64,000 bases of DNA, from assembly GCA_050187175.1 (NCBI GenBank), contig JBFWXS010000003.1:147660-211659 (forward strand), in the 5' to 3' direction. The translations under genes were made by a program, and so were the position numbers. Positions within the stretch are counted from its first letter, which is position 1, and every line of letters begins with the position of its first letter. The DNA is from Zeimonas sp050187175. GTDB taxonomy: Bacteria; Pseudomonadota; Gammaproteobacteria; Burkholderiales; Burkholderiaceae_E. The notes beneath the pieces are model-generated. The model had not been told where the DNA came from. It worked only from the letters and a program-made list of their open reading frames with translations, and made no database searches. This document shows positions 1 to 10,392 of the stretch, piece by piece.

Positions 1-342
1 GCCGGTCTGACCGCGCGGCGACAGCAGCCAGTACAGCTTCTCCCACAGCCGCTCGTGGGCCAGCGCGCTTTCGCCGATCAGCGCGGGTCCGGCCACGTCG
101 TTGACGATGCTGGTGATCACCTCTTCCTCGGTGATCGCGGTGAAGCCGTGTCCGACGTTGCCGTCGGCCGTTTCGACCTCGACCAGGCAGCATGACAGCG
201 AGGTCTCGCGCGCCACGCCGGCCACCTCGATGCGAATCGGCACGAACAGCGGCGTCGCGCCGACGCGCACGATGCGCGCGCCGGCTTGCGCCGGTCCGTG
301 GCCGGCGTGCGCTGCGGCGCCCGGCGTCGTTGCTGTGGTCAT
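1..342 (-). CDS. Mandelate racemase/muconate lactonizing enzyme family protein, N-terminal part (runs off the window)
   Basis: The first 114 codons of a minus-strand gene are visible; the rest lies before the window. After a short Ala/Gly/His-rich leader the protein reads as the capping domain of the enolase superfamily: a strand with VETADGNVGHGFTAITEEEV, then VAGPALIGES and HERLWEKLYWLLSPRG, the usual lid of mandelate racemase/muconate lactonizing enzymes. The start at 342 is supported by GAGGAG eight bases upstream. The metal ligands and catalytic Lys/His lie outside the window, so the substrate (a sugar acid or other alpha-hydroxy/carboxy acid) cannot be given. It lies downstream of, and in the same direction as, the GntR gene. 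Confidence 0.8.
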   Translation of the reverse strand, partial: MTTATTPGAAAHAGHGPAQAGARIVRVGATPLFVPIRIEVAGVARETSLSCCLVEVETADGNVGHGFTAITEEEVITSIVNDVAGPALIGESALAHERLWEKLYWLLSPRGQTG

Positions 343-454
343 GGGGTCTCCTCGTGAGATGGGTTTGCGGACCGGCGGCGCGCGCGGCCGATTCGTCGTG
401 CCGCGCATCACGCAGTGCCGCGCCTCAGGCCGGGTCGTGGATGCGGTGCATCAC

Positions 455-499
455 GCGGTGCCGTGCATTGCGGTGCCGTGCATGACGGTGCCGTGCATG
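455..499. repeat. Three tandem 15-bp units
   Basis: Three near-identical 15-base units (455-469, 470-484, 485-499; consensus GCGGTGCCGTGCATG) followed by a partial fourth lie in the 165-bp gap between the GntR stop and the enolase-superfamily start. They are one example of the short tandem duplications seen throughout the window. No function is evident. Confidence 0.8.
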
Positions 500-507
500 A
501 CGGTGCA

Positions 508-1233
508 TTACGCAGCGCTGCGATCGGCGTCGCCGCCGTGCTCGTCGGGCGGCACTTTCGGCATCTGGCTGACCAGGTAGGTGAGCTGATCGGCGTTGAT
601 CAGCAGATGCTGCTTCATCAGCTCGAACGCGCGATCGCCGTCGCCGGCCACGACAGCGCGCACCAGCTCGCCGTGCTCGGCGTGGGCGTTGCCGATGCGG
701 TCGTCCAGCCGCAGCAGGAAGCAGCGATACGGATGCAGGCGCAGCCGCAGATTGCGCGCCTGCTCGGCCAGGAACGCGTTCTGGCTGCCGGCGAAGATCG
801 CCTGATGCAGGTTCCAGTTGGCTTCGTTGAAGGCCGCCGAGTCGCGCTGCGCCACCAGCTCGTCGGCTTCGTCCTGGATCCGCTGCAGCTGGCGGCGCTC
901 GGCATCGCTCATCCGCCGCGCCGCCAACCGGGCGGCCTCCGCCTCGAGCACGCTCATGACCTCGGTCATGCCCAGCAGCTCGGCGACGCCGATCAGCGAC
1001 ACGCGCGCCGGCTGGCGCGGCCGCATCGAGATCAGGCCGAGCGTGGACAGCTGCAGCAGTGCCTCGCGCACGGGAGTGCGCGACACGCCGTAGCGTTCGC
1101 ACAACTCGCGTTCGTCGAGCAGATCGCCGGGGGCGAGCCGGCCTGCGAGGACGTCCTCCTCGATGCCGCGCCGCAGGCGCTCGCCAAGGGTCATCAGCAG
1201 CATATTTTTTGATTGCATTCGGGCTGAGCTCAT
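508..1233 (-). CDS. GntR family (FCD subfamily) transcriptional regulator
   Basis: A 241-residue DNA-binding regulator. Residues about 15-80 form the GntR winged helix (GDLLDERELCERYGVSRT then PVREALLQLSTLGLI). The C-terminal half is an all-helical FCD ligand-binding domain with NWNLHQAIFAGSQN and EHGELVRAVVAGD, the segments that carry metal/carboxylate-binding residues in this subfamily. It is divergent from the serine hydrolase/ABC importer operon across a 123-bp AT-rich gap and upstream of the enolase-superfamily gene, so it probably controls one or both in response to a small organic acid or peptide-derived ligand. The ligand is inference. Confidence 0.9.
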   Translation of the reverse strand: MSSARMQSKNMLLMTLGERLRRGIEEDVLAGRLAPGDLLDERELCERYGVSRTPVREALLQLSTLGLISMRPRQPARVSLIGVAELLGMTEVMSVLEAEAARLAARRMSDAERRQLQRIQDEADELVAQRDSAAFNEANWNLHQAIFAGSQNAFLAEQARNLRLRLHPYRCFLLRLDDRIGNAHAEHGELVRAVVAGDGDRAFELMKQHLLINADQLTYLVSQMPKVPPDEHGGDADRSAA

Positions 1234-1356
1234 AATAGTCTAAAAAATACAGAAGAGCGATTCAAAAATTTTTCAGGCCAATTTCTGGATTTTGGAGGGC
1301 GACAACGTGTTCCGCTCCCGCGCGAGCGCCGTGCTCGGATTGCCGCAGGCTCGCCG
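1203..1356. promoter_or_regulatory. Divergent promoter region with inverted repeat
   Basis: This is the only clearly AT-rich stretch near the left end. TATTTTTT at 1203-1210 is mirrored by AAAAAATA at 1242-1249, spanning the GntR start codon, and the perfect palindrome AAAAATTTTT follows at about 1266-1275. It is a plausible operator/promoter zone for the GntR regulator and the divergent importer operon. No textbook FadR-type half-site was found, so assignment to this regulator is inference. Confidence 0.4.
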
Positions 1357-2517
1357 ATGACAGCTGTAGCCGGGCCGTACTTTCCGTCGGCCGCCCAGTG
1401 GGAAACCGTCGCGCCGGCGGAAGCGGGGCTGTCGGCGTCCGGCCTCGCGGAGGCGATGCGCTTCGCCGACGCCAGCGAATGCGACTGGCCGCGCTCGCTG
1501 TTTCTGCCCGACGGCCGCTACATAGGCACTGCCTACGTCGACGACCGGCCGCCGTACGACACCGTGCTCGGCGAGGTGCGGCCGCGCGGCGGCGTCAACG
1601 GACTGATCCTGCGCGGCGGCCGCATCGTCGCGGAATGGGGCGATACGCTGCGCGCCGACACCACGTACTCGGCGGCCAAGAGCTATCTGGCGCTGATCGC
1701 CTGTCTGGCGCTCGATGACGGACTGATACGCTCGATCGACGACCCGGTGGCGCTATACCGCAATGAAAGCGACCGCGACGACGGCTTCGACTCCGAGCAC
1801 AACCGCGCCGTCACTTGGCGGCATCTGCTGAACCAGACCAGCGAATGGCAGGGCACGCTGTGGCAGCGGCCCGACAGCGTCGACCACCACAGGCAGGCCG
1901 GCGCGACGCACGACAACCGCGGCAAGGGTCTGAAACGCGCGCTGCAGCCGCCGGGCACCCATTGGGAATACAACGACGTCCGCGTCAACCGGCTCAGTCT
2001 GTCGCTGCTGCAGCTGTTCCGGCGTCCGCTGCCCGAGGTGCTTCGCGAGCGCATCATGGCGCCGATCGGCGCTTCCGACGGCTGGGAGTGGCTCGGCTAC
2101 CGCAACTCGACGGTCGACATCGACGGCCGGCCGATCACTTCGGTTTCGGGCGGCGGCCACTGGGGCGGCGGGCTGTTCATCGCCAGCCGCGACCATGCGC
2201 GCGTCGGCTACCTGGTCCACCGCGGCGGCGTCTGGAACGGCCGCCGTCTGCTGTCCGAACGCTCCGTGGCGCTGCTGAAGACGCCTTGCGCGGTCAACCC
2301 CTCGTACGGCGCGCTGTGGTGGCTGAACGGCGACCGCACGCTGTTTCCGTCGGCGCCCGCCAGCAGCGTCTTCGCCATCGGCGGCGGACAGCATCTGATC
2401 TGGATCGACCCTGAGAACGACCTGGTCACGGTCGTGCGATGGGTCGAACGTACCCGCTGCGACGAGCTGCTGGCTCGCATCTCGGCAAGCATCCTCCCAA
2501 CCCATCGAGGAGACTAG
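1357..2517 (+). CDS. Serine hydrolase, class C beta-lactamase family
   Basis: A 386-residue protein of the beta-lactamase/esterase/D-aminopeptidase fold. The nucleophile motif S-A-A-K is at residues 105-108 (TYSAAKS), the second motif Tyr is in HWEYNDVR, and a Gly-rich third region (SVSGGGHWGGGLFIASRD and AIGGGQHLIW) follows. No clear signal peptide is seen, so it is probably cytoplasmic. It begins the operon that encodes a peptide-type ABC importer, with only three bases between its stop and the binding-protein start. This suggests it hydrolyses an imported peptide, amide or ester; the substrate is unknown. Confidence 0.85.
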   Translation: MTAVAGPYFPSAAQWETVAPAEAGLSASGLAEAMRFADASECDWPRSLFLPDGRYIGTAYVDDRPPYDTVLGEVRPRGGVNGLILRGGRIVAEWGDTLRADTTYSAAKSYLALIACLALDDGLIRSIDDPVALYRNESDRDDGFDSEHNRAVTWRHLLNQTSEWQGTLWQRPDSVDHHRQAGATHDNRGKGLKRALQPPGTHWEYNDVRVNRLSLSLLQLFRRPLPEVLRERIMAPIGASDGWEWLGYRNSTVDIDGRPITSVSGGGHWGGGLFIASRDHARVGYLVHRGGVWNGRRLLSERSVALLKTPCAVNPSYGALWWLNGDRTLFPSAPASSVFAIGGGQHLIWIDPENDLVTVVRWVERTRCDELLARISASILPTHRGD

Positions 2518-2520
2518 GAA

Positions 2521-4053
2521 ATGATTGAGGCCTCGTTCAAGACGATCGCCGCGCTGGCCTTCGGCGTCGGGCTGGCCGGCGCGGCGCCGGCCGCCCTGGC
2601 GCAAACGCCGAAGAACGGCGGCACGCTGGTGTATGCCACCGGCATCGATGCGCAGACGCTCGATCCGCAGTTCGTCACCGACATTCCGACCTTCCGCGTC
2701 GTGCGCTACATCTACGAGCCGCTGACTCAGCAGGACGCGGCCGGCAAGGTGATTCCGGCGCTGGCTACCTCATGGAAGCTGTCCGACGACAAGCGCACGT
2801 GGACCTTCCAGCTGCGCAAGGGCGTCAAGTTCCATGACGGCTCGACCTTCGATGCGCAGGCGGTGAAGTTCACCTTCGACCGCCTCAACGATCCGGCTAC
2901 CGGCTCGCCCCGCCGCAGCACGCTGGCGGCCGTGGAAGAAGTGAAGGTGGTCGACGACTATACGATCGCGATCATCACCAAGAAGCCGTTCGCGCCGCTG
3001 CTCGCGCAGCTGAGCGCTTACAACGCCGCGATCCTGAGCCCGGCTCAAGCGAAGAAGGCCGGTGCCGATCTGCGCAAGCTGCCGTCAGGCACCGGTCCGT
3101 TCAAGTTCAAGAGCTGGCAGCCCGGCGAGAAGGTGACGCTGGTTCGCAACGACGACTACTGGGACGGCAAGCCGCGCCTGGACGGCGTGGAGATCCGTGC
3201 CGTGCCGGAGGATTCGGCGCGCGTGCTGATGCTGCTCAGCGGGCAGGTCGACGTCATCTCCGGCGTGCCGACCGTGATGCTGAAGCGGCTGCAGTCCTCG
3301 TCGGCGGTGACGCTGATGCGCAAGACCGGCTACCGCACCATCTACCTGGGCATGAACACGGCGGTGGCGCCGTTCAATGACCAGCGCGTGCGGCAGGCGA
3401 TCGCCTATGCGATCAACAAGCCGGCGCTGGTATCCGGCGTCCTCAGCGGCATCGGCACGCTCGGCGGTTCGTACGAATCGTCGGTGATCGAGAACTCGGC
3501 CACCGACCTGAAGCCGTACCCGTACGACAAGGAGCGCGCGCGCAAGCTGCTGGCCGACGCCGGTCATCCGAACGGCTTCGAGACCGAGTTCTACGTGCCC
3601 ACCGGCCTGTACATCATGGACCGTCCGCTCGGCGAGGCGATCCAGGCGCAGCTGGCCGACGTCGGCATCAAGGCGAACATCAAGGCGCCCGAGATCAGCG
3701 CTTACCTGAACATGCTCACTCAGGCCAAGGCGCCGCTGTTCATCGGCGGCAAGGGCAGCCCGACCGGCGACATGGACTTCACGCAGACGCTGAGCAACGG
3801 CAGTACCGGCCGCATGAACCACTTCAACTTCAAGAACGCCGAAGTGGACAAGCTGATCGAGGCGCAGCGCGAGGCGGTCGATCCGGGGCAGCGGCGCAAG
3901 CTGCTGCATGACCTGCAGCGCGTCGTCTACGAGCAGGCGCCGCACATCACGCTGTACTACGAAGACCAGATCTTCGGCACGCGCAGCAAGGTGCACGGCG
4001 TCGAGGTGTACGTGAACGAGTTCATCAGCTTCCACAAGGCCTGGAAGGAATGA
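2521..4053 (+). CDS. Dipeptide/oligopeptide ABC transporter substrate-binding protein (SBP_bac_5)
   Basis: A 510-residue periplasmic binding protein. A signal peptide ends in AAPAALA followed by QTPKNGG. Family 5 landmarks follow: TLDPQFVTD near the mature N-terminus, KLSDDKRTWTFQLRKGVKFHDG, the SGTGPFKF segment, VRQAIAYAINK, and the late FISFHKAW end. It captures the peptide-like ligand and delivers it to the two permeases encoded next. It is the second gene of the operon. Confidence 0.93.
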   Translation: MIEASFKTIAALAFGVGLAGAAPAALAQTPKNGGTLVYATGIDAQTLDPQFVTDIPTFRVVRYIYEPLTQQDAAGKVIPALATSWKLSDDKRTWTFQLRKGVKFHDGSTFDAQAVKFTFDRLNDPATGSPRRSTLAAVEEVKVVDDYTIAIITKKPFAPLLAQLSAYNAAILSPAQAKKAGADLRKLPSGTGPFKFKSWQPGEKVTLVRNDDYWDGKPRLDGVEIRAVPEDSARVLMLLSGQVDVISGVPTVMLKRLQSSSAVTLMRKTGYRTIYLGMNTAVAPFNDQRVRQAIAYAINKPALVSGVLSGIGTLGGSYESSVIENSATDLKPYPYDKERARKLLADAGHPNGFETEFYVPTGLYIMDRPLGEAIQAQLADVGIKANIKAPEISAYLNMLTQAKAPLFIGGKGSPTGDMDFTQTLSNGSTGRMNHFNFKNAEVDKLIEAQREAVDPGQRRKLLHDLQRVVYEQAPHITLYYEDQIFGTRSKVHGVEVYVNEFISFHKAWKE

Positions 4054-4093
4054 CGCCGGTCCGGCGGCACGTCGCGACTCGGCCCGGGGCCCT

Positions 4094-5014
4094 ATGATCG
4101 GTTTCGTCGTCCGCCGCCTGCTGCAGGCGCTGCCGGTCCTGTTCGGCGTGTCGCTGGCGGTGTTCCTGATGATCCATATGGTGCCCGGCGATCCGGCCGA
4201 ACTGATCGCGGGCCAGAACGCCACCGCCGACGACGTGCGCAACGTGCGGCAGGCGCTCGGACTGGACCGCTCGCTGCCCGAGCAGTACGTATCGTTCGTG
4301 AAGCAGGCGCTGGTCGGCGACTTCGGCCGCTCGTTCCGCACCGGGCGCCCGGTGGCGGAGGAGATCGGCGAGCGCTACCGCAACACGCTGCTGCTCGGCG
4401 GCGTGGCGCTGATCATGGCTGTACTCGTGGGCATTGCCAGCGGGGTGGTGTCGGCGGTGCGGCGCTACTCAGTGTCGGACAATGTCGCCCTGCTGGTGTC
4501 CATCCTCGCGGTGTCCACCCCGACCTTCTTCCTCGGCCTGCTGCTGATGCTGGTGTTCTCGGTGTGGCTCGGCTGGCTGCCGCTGACCGGCTTCGAGTCG
4601 TGGCAGCACCTGGTGCTGCCGGCGATCACGCTGGGCGCGGCCAGCGCCGCCGTCATCTCGCGCATCATGCGTTCCAGCCTGCTCGAAGTGCTGGACAACC
4701 AGTACGTGCGCACGGCCCGCGCCAAGGGCCTGAGCGAATCGCTGGTGATCTGGCGGCATGCCGTGCGCAACGCGGTGCTGCCGGTGATCACCGTGGTCGG
4801 CCTGCAGCTGGGTTATCTGCTCGGCGGCGCAGTGGTGACCGAGACGGTGTTCGCCTGGCCCGGCATCGGCCGGCTGCTGGTGCAGTCCATCCTGGCGCGC
4901 GATTTTCCGGTGGTGCAGGCCGCCGTGCTGGTAGTGGCTCTGACCTTCATCGTGATCAACATCGTGACCGATCTCGTCTACGGTCTGCTCGATCCGCGGA
5001 TCTCGGTGCAATGA
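4094..5014 (+). CDS. ABC transporter permease, DppB/OppB type
   Basis: A 306-residue inner-membrane subunit. It starts with the typical first transmembrane segment (IGFVVRRLLQALPVLFGVSL) and the VPGDPAELIAGQNAT loop, then has five further hydrophobic segments and the EAA coupling loop (EVLDNQYVRTARAKGLSES). It ends in LLDPRISVQ, typical for DppB. A strong ribosome-binding site is not visible in the 40 bases after the binding-protein gene. Its stop overlaps the next start as ATGA. Confidence 0.93.
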   Translation: MIGFVVRRLLQALPVLFGVSLAVFLMIHMVPGDPAELIAGQNATADDVRNVRQALGLDRSLPEQYVSFVKQALVGDFGRSFRTGRPVAEEIGERYRNTLLLGGVALIMAVLVGIASGVVSAVRRYSVSDNVALLVSILAVSTPTFFLGLLLMLVFSVWLGWLPLTGFESWQHLVLPAITLGAASAAVISRIMRSSLLEVLDNQYVRTARAKGLSESLVIWRHAVRNAVLPVITVVGLQLGYLLGGAVVTETVFAWPGIGRLLVQSILARDFPVVQAAVLVVALTFIVINIVTDLVYGLLDPRISVQ

Positions 5015-5918
5015 GCCGCGTCGCTTCCAACTCGGCCGCGTCGCCCGCGCCGGGCTCGCCGCAGGCGCCCGGCGACGGTGTCTGGCGCACGCGCTGGCGG
5101 CTGTTCCGCCGTTCGCGGCTGGCGCTGCCGGGGCTGGTGCTGTTCGGACTGTTCGTCCTGATCGGGCTGCTGGCACCGTGGATAGCGCCGTACGACCCGA
5201 ACCGCAACGATCTGCTCAGCGTGATGTCGCCGCCCTCGGCCGAGCACTGGTTCGGCACCGACGAGCTGGGGCGCGACATCCTGTCGCGCATCATCTACGG
5301 CGCCCGCATCTCGCTGCTCGAAGGCGTGCTGTCGGTGGCCATCGCAATGGTCATCGGCATTCCGATCGGTGTCGTCTCCGGCTATGTCGGCGGCCGCGTC
5401 GATGCGGTGATCATGCGGCTGATCGACGTGCTGATGGCCTTTCCCGGCGTGCTGCTGGCGATCGTCATCATCAGCGTGCTGGGGCCCAGCCTGATCAACG
5501 CGATCCTGGCCGTGGGGCTGTACACGGTTCCGATCTTCGCGCGGCTGGCGCGCGGGCTGGCCATGTCCGCCAAGGAGGAGCTGTACGTCGAGGCGTGCCG
5601 CGCGATCGGCATGAGCGACCTGCGCATCGTGACGCGGCACATCTTTCCGAACATCAGCGCGCCGATCTTCGCGATGGCGACCTTGCGCGTCGGCATCGCG
5701 ATCCTCACCTGTGCCAGCATCAGCTTCCTGGGGCTCGGCGCGCAGGCGCCGCTGCCGGAGTGGGGGGCCATGCTGTCGAACAGCCGCACGTCGATGCTGA
5801 TCGCACCGCATCTGGCGCTGTTTCCGGGTCTGGCGATCATCCTGCTGGTGCTGGGCCTGAACCTGTTCCAGGACGGCGTGCAGGCCGCGCTGGATCCCAA
5901 GTCGGAGCAGCGTACGTC

Positions 5919-5922
<4 letters not shown>
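5011..5922 (+). CDS. ABC transporter permease, DppC/OppC type
   Basis: A 303-residue partner permease. The start overlaps the previous stop by four bases. A variable Ser/Pro/Ala-rich N-terminus precedes the OppC_N region (WRLFRRSRLALPGLVLFG) and the conserved YDPNRNDLL and HWFGTDELGRDILSRIIYGAR segments. The EAA loop reads EELYVEACRAIGMSDLRI. The C-terminus (DGVQAALDPKSEQRTS) is typical. It forms the heterodimeric channel with the preceding gene product. Confidence 0.93.
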
Positions 5923-7030
<1,108 letters not shown>

Positions 7031-7034
<4 letters not shown>

Positions 7035-8197
7035 GCGGCGTTGCGCTGGAGGGTGGAGCGAACGCCGCATCGGACCCGCCGGGACCGCTGCTTGAGGTCG
7101 CGGGCCTGACCAAGCACTTCGCGGCGCGCGGCAACGGCTGGCGCGGCGGCCGCGGCGGTCGCGTCGTGCGCGCCGTCGACGGCGTTTCGTTCAGCCTGGA
7201 CCGCGGTACCACGCTGGCCGTGGTCGGCGAGAGCGGCTCCGGCAAGTCGACCACGGCTCGGCTGGTGCTGCGGCTGATCGAGCCGACCGCCGGCAGCGTG
7301 CGGTTCGACGGCGCCGACATCGCGGCGCTCAGCGCGTCCGCCTTGCGCAAGCTGCGGCAGCGCATGCAGATCGTGTTCCAGGATCCGTATGCGTCGCTGA
7401 ATCCGCGCATGAAGGTCGGCGAGATCCTCGAGGAGCCGCTGCGCGTGCACGGCATCGGCGACACGGCCGCGCGCCGCGCGCGCGTGCGGCAGCTGCTCGA
7501 ACTGGTTCAACTGGCGGACTACCATGCCGGCCGCTATCCGCACCAGTTCTCCGGCGGCCAGCGCCAGCGCATCGGCATCGCGCGTGCGCTGGCGGTGCAG
7601 CCGGACCTGGTGGTCTGCGACGAGCCGGTGTCGGCGCTCGACGTGTCGATCCAGGCGCAGGTGGTCAATCTGCTGAAGGATCTGCAGGCGCAGCTCGGTC
7701 TGTCGTATCTGTTCATCTCGCACGACATGGCCGTGGTCAAGTACATCGCCGACCGCGTCGCCGTCATGTATCTGGGCAAGCTGGTCGAGCTGGCCCCCAA
7801 GGACGCACTGTTCTCGTTGCCGCTGCATCCGTACACGCGCACGCTGCTCGCTGCCGTGCCGCGGCCTGATCCGCATCGCCGTGCCGAGCGCCAGATCGTG
7901 GCCGGCGACATTCCGAGTCCGTCGAATCCGCCGCCGGGCTGCCGCTTCCATACGCGCTGTCCCTTCGTCGTGGAGCGCTGTCGCACGGAGGAGCCGCTGA
8001 TGACGGAGCATGCGCCCGGACATCTGGCGGCCTGCCATCGAGTGGCGGAGCTGCCGCCCATGCCGGAGCAGGCAGTCGCCACCGTCATGTCACCCGTGGC
8101 GCAGCGGCGGCTGGCCCTGTACGACCGGATGCGCGCCGCCCGTCCGCCGGCTTCCATGGAACTGCCGCCGGGTTCTGCGGAGCTGCTGCCGCGTTGA
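7031..8197 (+). CDS. ABC transporter ATP-binding protein, DppF/OppF type
   Basis: A 388-residue second ATPase, ATGA-overlapped with its partner. It has Walker A GESGSGKST, signature SGGQRQRIGIARAL, Walker B VCDEPVSALDVS and the C-terminal CRFHTRCPFVVERC extension. About 50 extra residues after that extension (through AVATVMSPVAQRRLALYDRM) make it slightly longer than usual. It is the last gene of the importer operon. Confidence 0.93.
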
Positions 8198-8246
8198 CGG
8201 GCGGCGGCGGCCGGGCGGCAGCGAGGCGCGCCGTCCGCCCCCGTCA
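8195..8246 (+). terminator. Possible terminator after the importer operon
   Basis: TGACGGG at 8195-8201, at the dppF-like stop codon, can pair with CCCGTCA at 8240-8246, enclosing a very GC-rich imperfect stem. There is no T-tract, so a terminator role is only suggested by position. Confidence 0.25.
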
Positions 8247-8263
8247 GTGCTAACGTGCGGATC

Positions 8264-8689
8264 ATGTCCGCCTTCGACTGGCTGCAATCGCACCCCATCG
8301 CCTACCCGGCGCTGGAGGCCATGCACATCTTCGGCCTGGCGACGCTGGTCGGCAGCCTGCTGCTGTTCGAGCTGCGCGTGCTCGGCCTGGGTGGGGCGCT
8401 GCCGCCGCAGCCGCTGGCTCGGCTGGCGCTGCCGCTGACGCTGGCCGGCTTCGCGCTGGCAGCCATCAGCGGTGGCCTGATGTTTGCCAGCCAGCCGCTC
8501 GAACTGATCGGCAACCGCGCCTTCGTGCTCAAAATGGGGCTGCTGGCGCTGGCCGGCATCAACGCGGCGCTGTTCCATGCACGAGGCGGCGTGCAACGTC
8601 TGGACACGGCCGCACGCGCGCAGGCGGTATTTTCGATGCTGCTGTGGCTGGCGGTTATCATCTGCGGACGCTGGATCGCCTATATCTAG
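8264..8689 (+). CDS. Small integral membrane protein, DUF6644/DUF2214-like
   Basis: A 141-residue protein with four hydrophobic segments (EAMHIFGLATLVGSLLLFEL, LTLAGFALAAISGGLMFAS, VLKMGLLALAGINAALF and FSMLLWLAVIICGRWIAY). The conserved histidine early in helix one (EAMH) and the late HARGGV resemble small DUF6644 membrane proteins, whose function is unknown. ATG at 8264 is preferred over a GTG nine bases earlier. It is followed by a DUF6152-type gene, so the two may act together in the envelope. Confidence 0.75.
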   Translation: MSAFDWLQSHPIAYPALEAMHIFGLATLVGSLLLFELRVLGLGGALPPQPLARLALPLTLAGFALAAISGGLMFASQPLELIGNRAFVLKMGLLALAGINAALFHARGGVQRLDTAARAQAVFSMLLWLAVIICGRWIAYI

Positions 8690-8744
8690 CGCTTCACCCG
8701 CCGCGGGCGCCGCCCGTTCGATCCTGCTTCCGTGGAGGTCTGCG

Positions 8745-9221
8745 ATGCATCGACGCTCTCTGCTCGCCGCCGCGCTGCTGACGGCGCTGCCCGTCCCGCG
8801 CAGTGTCCTGGCGCATCACGGCTGGAGCAGTTTCGACCAGGGACGCCCGCTGTACCTCGAGGGCCGCGCCACCAAGGTCGCCTGGCGCAATCCGCATGCC
8901 GAGTTCATGCTCGAGGTGAAGCCCGACCTGGCCCTGCCCGCCGATCTGGCGCGCCGGCCGGTGCCCGCGCAGTCGGCGGGTGTGGACGGGCCGGGCCTGC
9001 TCGCGCGGACGCAGCTGCCGCGCCGCAAGGATCGCGTCTGGGAGATCGAGCTGGCGCCGCTGACGCGCATGCAGGCATGGCAGGTGCCGCAGCTGACGAA
9101 CGGCACCGAGGTCGCCGTGGTCGGTTTCACCTTCGATGGCGAGCAGGGCAAGCCGGTGCTGCGCGCCGAGTATCTGTGGGTCGGCGGCAAGGCCTACGGC
9201 ATGCGCTCGTCGCCCGCCTGA
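8745..9221 (+). CDS. DUF6152 family secreted protein
   Basis: A 158-residue protein with a cleavable signal peptide (RRSLLAAALLTALPVPRSVLA). The mature end starts HHGWSSFDQGRPLYLEG, then TKVAWRNPHAEFMLEV and the end WVGGKAYGMRSSPA. These are hallmarks of the DUF6152 family of small periplasmic proteins. The N-terminal His pair of the mature protein could bind metal, but this is inference. GGAGG lies about eight bases ahead of the chosen ATG. It is 55 bp behind the small membrane protein gene. Confidence 0.8.
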   Translation: MHRRSLLAAALLTALPVPRSVLAHHGWSSFDQGRPLYLEGRATKVAWRNPHAEFMLEVKPDLALPADLARRPVPAQSAGVDGPGLLARTQLPRRKDRVWEIELAPLTRMQAWQVPQLTNGTEVAVVGFTFDGEQGKPVLRAEYLWVGGKAYGMRSSPA

Positions 9222-9255
9222 GCGAGGGCATCGCGTAAGTGCGGACCGGCGATCG

Positions 9256-10392
9256 ATGACGGCAGTGCGAGGCTCGTGCCGCCTGGCGGATGAAGGCGGC
9301 AGCAGCGTGCTGCACCCCGGCGGCGACTGGCAGCTGCCGCATCTGGCCGAACTCGATGCCGGTTTGCGGGGCCTGCCGCGCGGGTCCGCTTCGCGGGGGC
9401 CGGTACGGGCCGTCGACGGCAGCGCGCTGCGCGCGCTGGACACCGCCGGCGCGCTGCTGCTGTGGCGCCAGCTGGGGCGCGACGCGGCTGAACGCGAGCA
9501 GGTGGAGCTGCGCAACTTCAGCGACGTGCACGCGCGCATCATGGAGCTGGTGCGCACCCGCCTCGCGGACAGCGCGCCGGACGATTCGGGGCGACGCTTC
9601 GGCTGGCTGGCCCGGCTGGGCCAGGCCAGCGCCGGCCTCGGCGCCTTGCTGCGCGGCCATCTGGAGTTCTTCGGGCGGGTGCTGCACGAGCTGGCGCGCG
9701 CGGCGCTGCGGCCCGGCCGGCTGCGGCTGCGCGAGCTGTTCGCGCAGTTCGCGCAGGTCTGCGTCAGCGCGATTCCGGTGGTCGCGCTGGTCACTTTCCT
9801 GATCGGCCTGGTGGTCGCGTATCTGCTCGGGCTGCAGGCCGAACAGTTCGGCGCCAACATCTTCGTCGTCGACGGCGTGGCGCTGGGCCTGACGCGCGAG
9901 TTCGCGCCGCTGATAGTCGCGACCATCATCGCCGGCCGCTCCGGCGCCGCCTTTACCGCTCAGCTCGGTACGATGAAGCTGACCGAGGAGATCGACGCGA
10001 TCCGCACGCTCGGTCTGTCGGCCGAGCAGGTACTGGTCGTGCCGCGCGTCATCGCGCTGATCGTGTCGCTGCCGTTGCTGGTCTTCGTGGGCGACGTGTT
10101 CGGACTGGCCGGTTCCATGGTCATTGCAGATTCGATGCTGGACATCACGCCGGCCACTTTCATTGCCCGGCTGCAGGAGGCGCTGGCGCCGCGCCATTTC
10201 ATCATCGGCCTGGTCAAGGCACCGGTGTTCGGCCTGTTCGTCGCCATCATCGGCTGCCGGATGGGCATGGCCGTGAGCCGGGACACGCGCTCGATCGGCT
10301 TGAACACGACGTCGACGGTGGTGCAGTCGATCGTCGCCGTGATCCTGCTCGACGCAGTGTTCGCGCTGCTGTTCCAGGAGCTGGGGCTGTGA
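9256..10392 (+). CDS. mlaE: Mla-type lipid ABC transporter permease with N-terminal STAS-like region
   Basis: A 378-residue protein. The last 260 residues match the MlaE permease family: AQVCVSAIPVVALVTFLIG, REFAPLIVATIIAGRSGAA, FTAQLGTMKLTEEIDAIRTL and LGLSAEQVLVVPRVIAL. The first 120 residues contain DGSALRALDTAGALLLWRQL, which resembles the STAS domain supplied by the separate MlaB in E. coli, so permease and STAS appear fused. The start at 9256 is chosen over upstream in-frame codons because it leaves the whole STAS-like part and avoids overlap with the preceding gene. It heads a four-gene operon. Confidence 0.88.
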   Translation: MTAVRGSCRLADEGGSSVLHPGGDWQLPHLAELDAGLRGLPRGSASRGPVRAVDGSALRALDTAGALLLWRQLGRDAAEREQVELRNFSDVHARIMELVRTRLADSAPDDSGRRFGWLARLGQASAGLGALLRGHLEFFGRVLHELARAALRPGRLRLRELFAQFAQVCVSAIPVVALVTFLIGLVVAYLLGLQAEQFGANIFVVDGVALGLTREFAPLIVATIIAGRSGAAFTAQLGTMKLTEEIDAIRTLGLSAEQVLVVPRVIALIVSLPLLVFVGDVFGLAGSMVIADSMLDITPATFIARLQEALAPRHFIIGLVKAPVFGLFVAIIGCRMGMAVSRDTRSIGLNTTSTVVQSIVAVILLDAVFALLFQELGL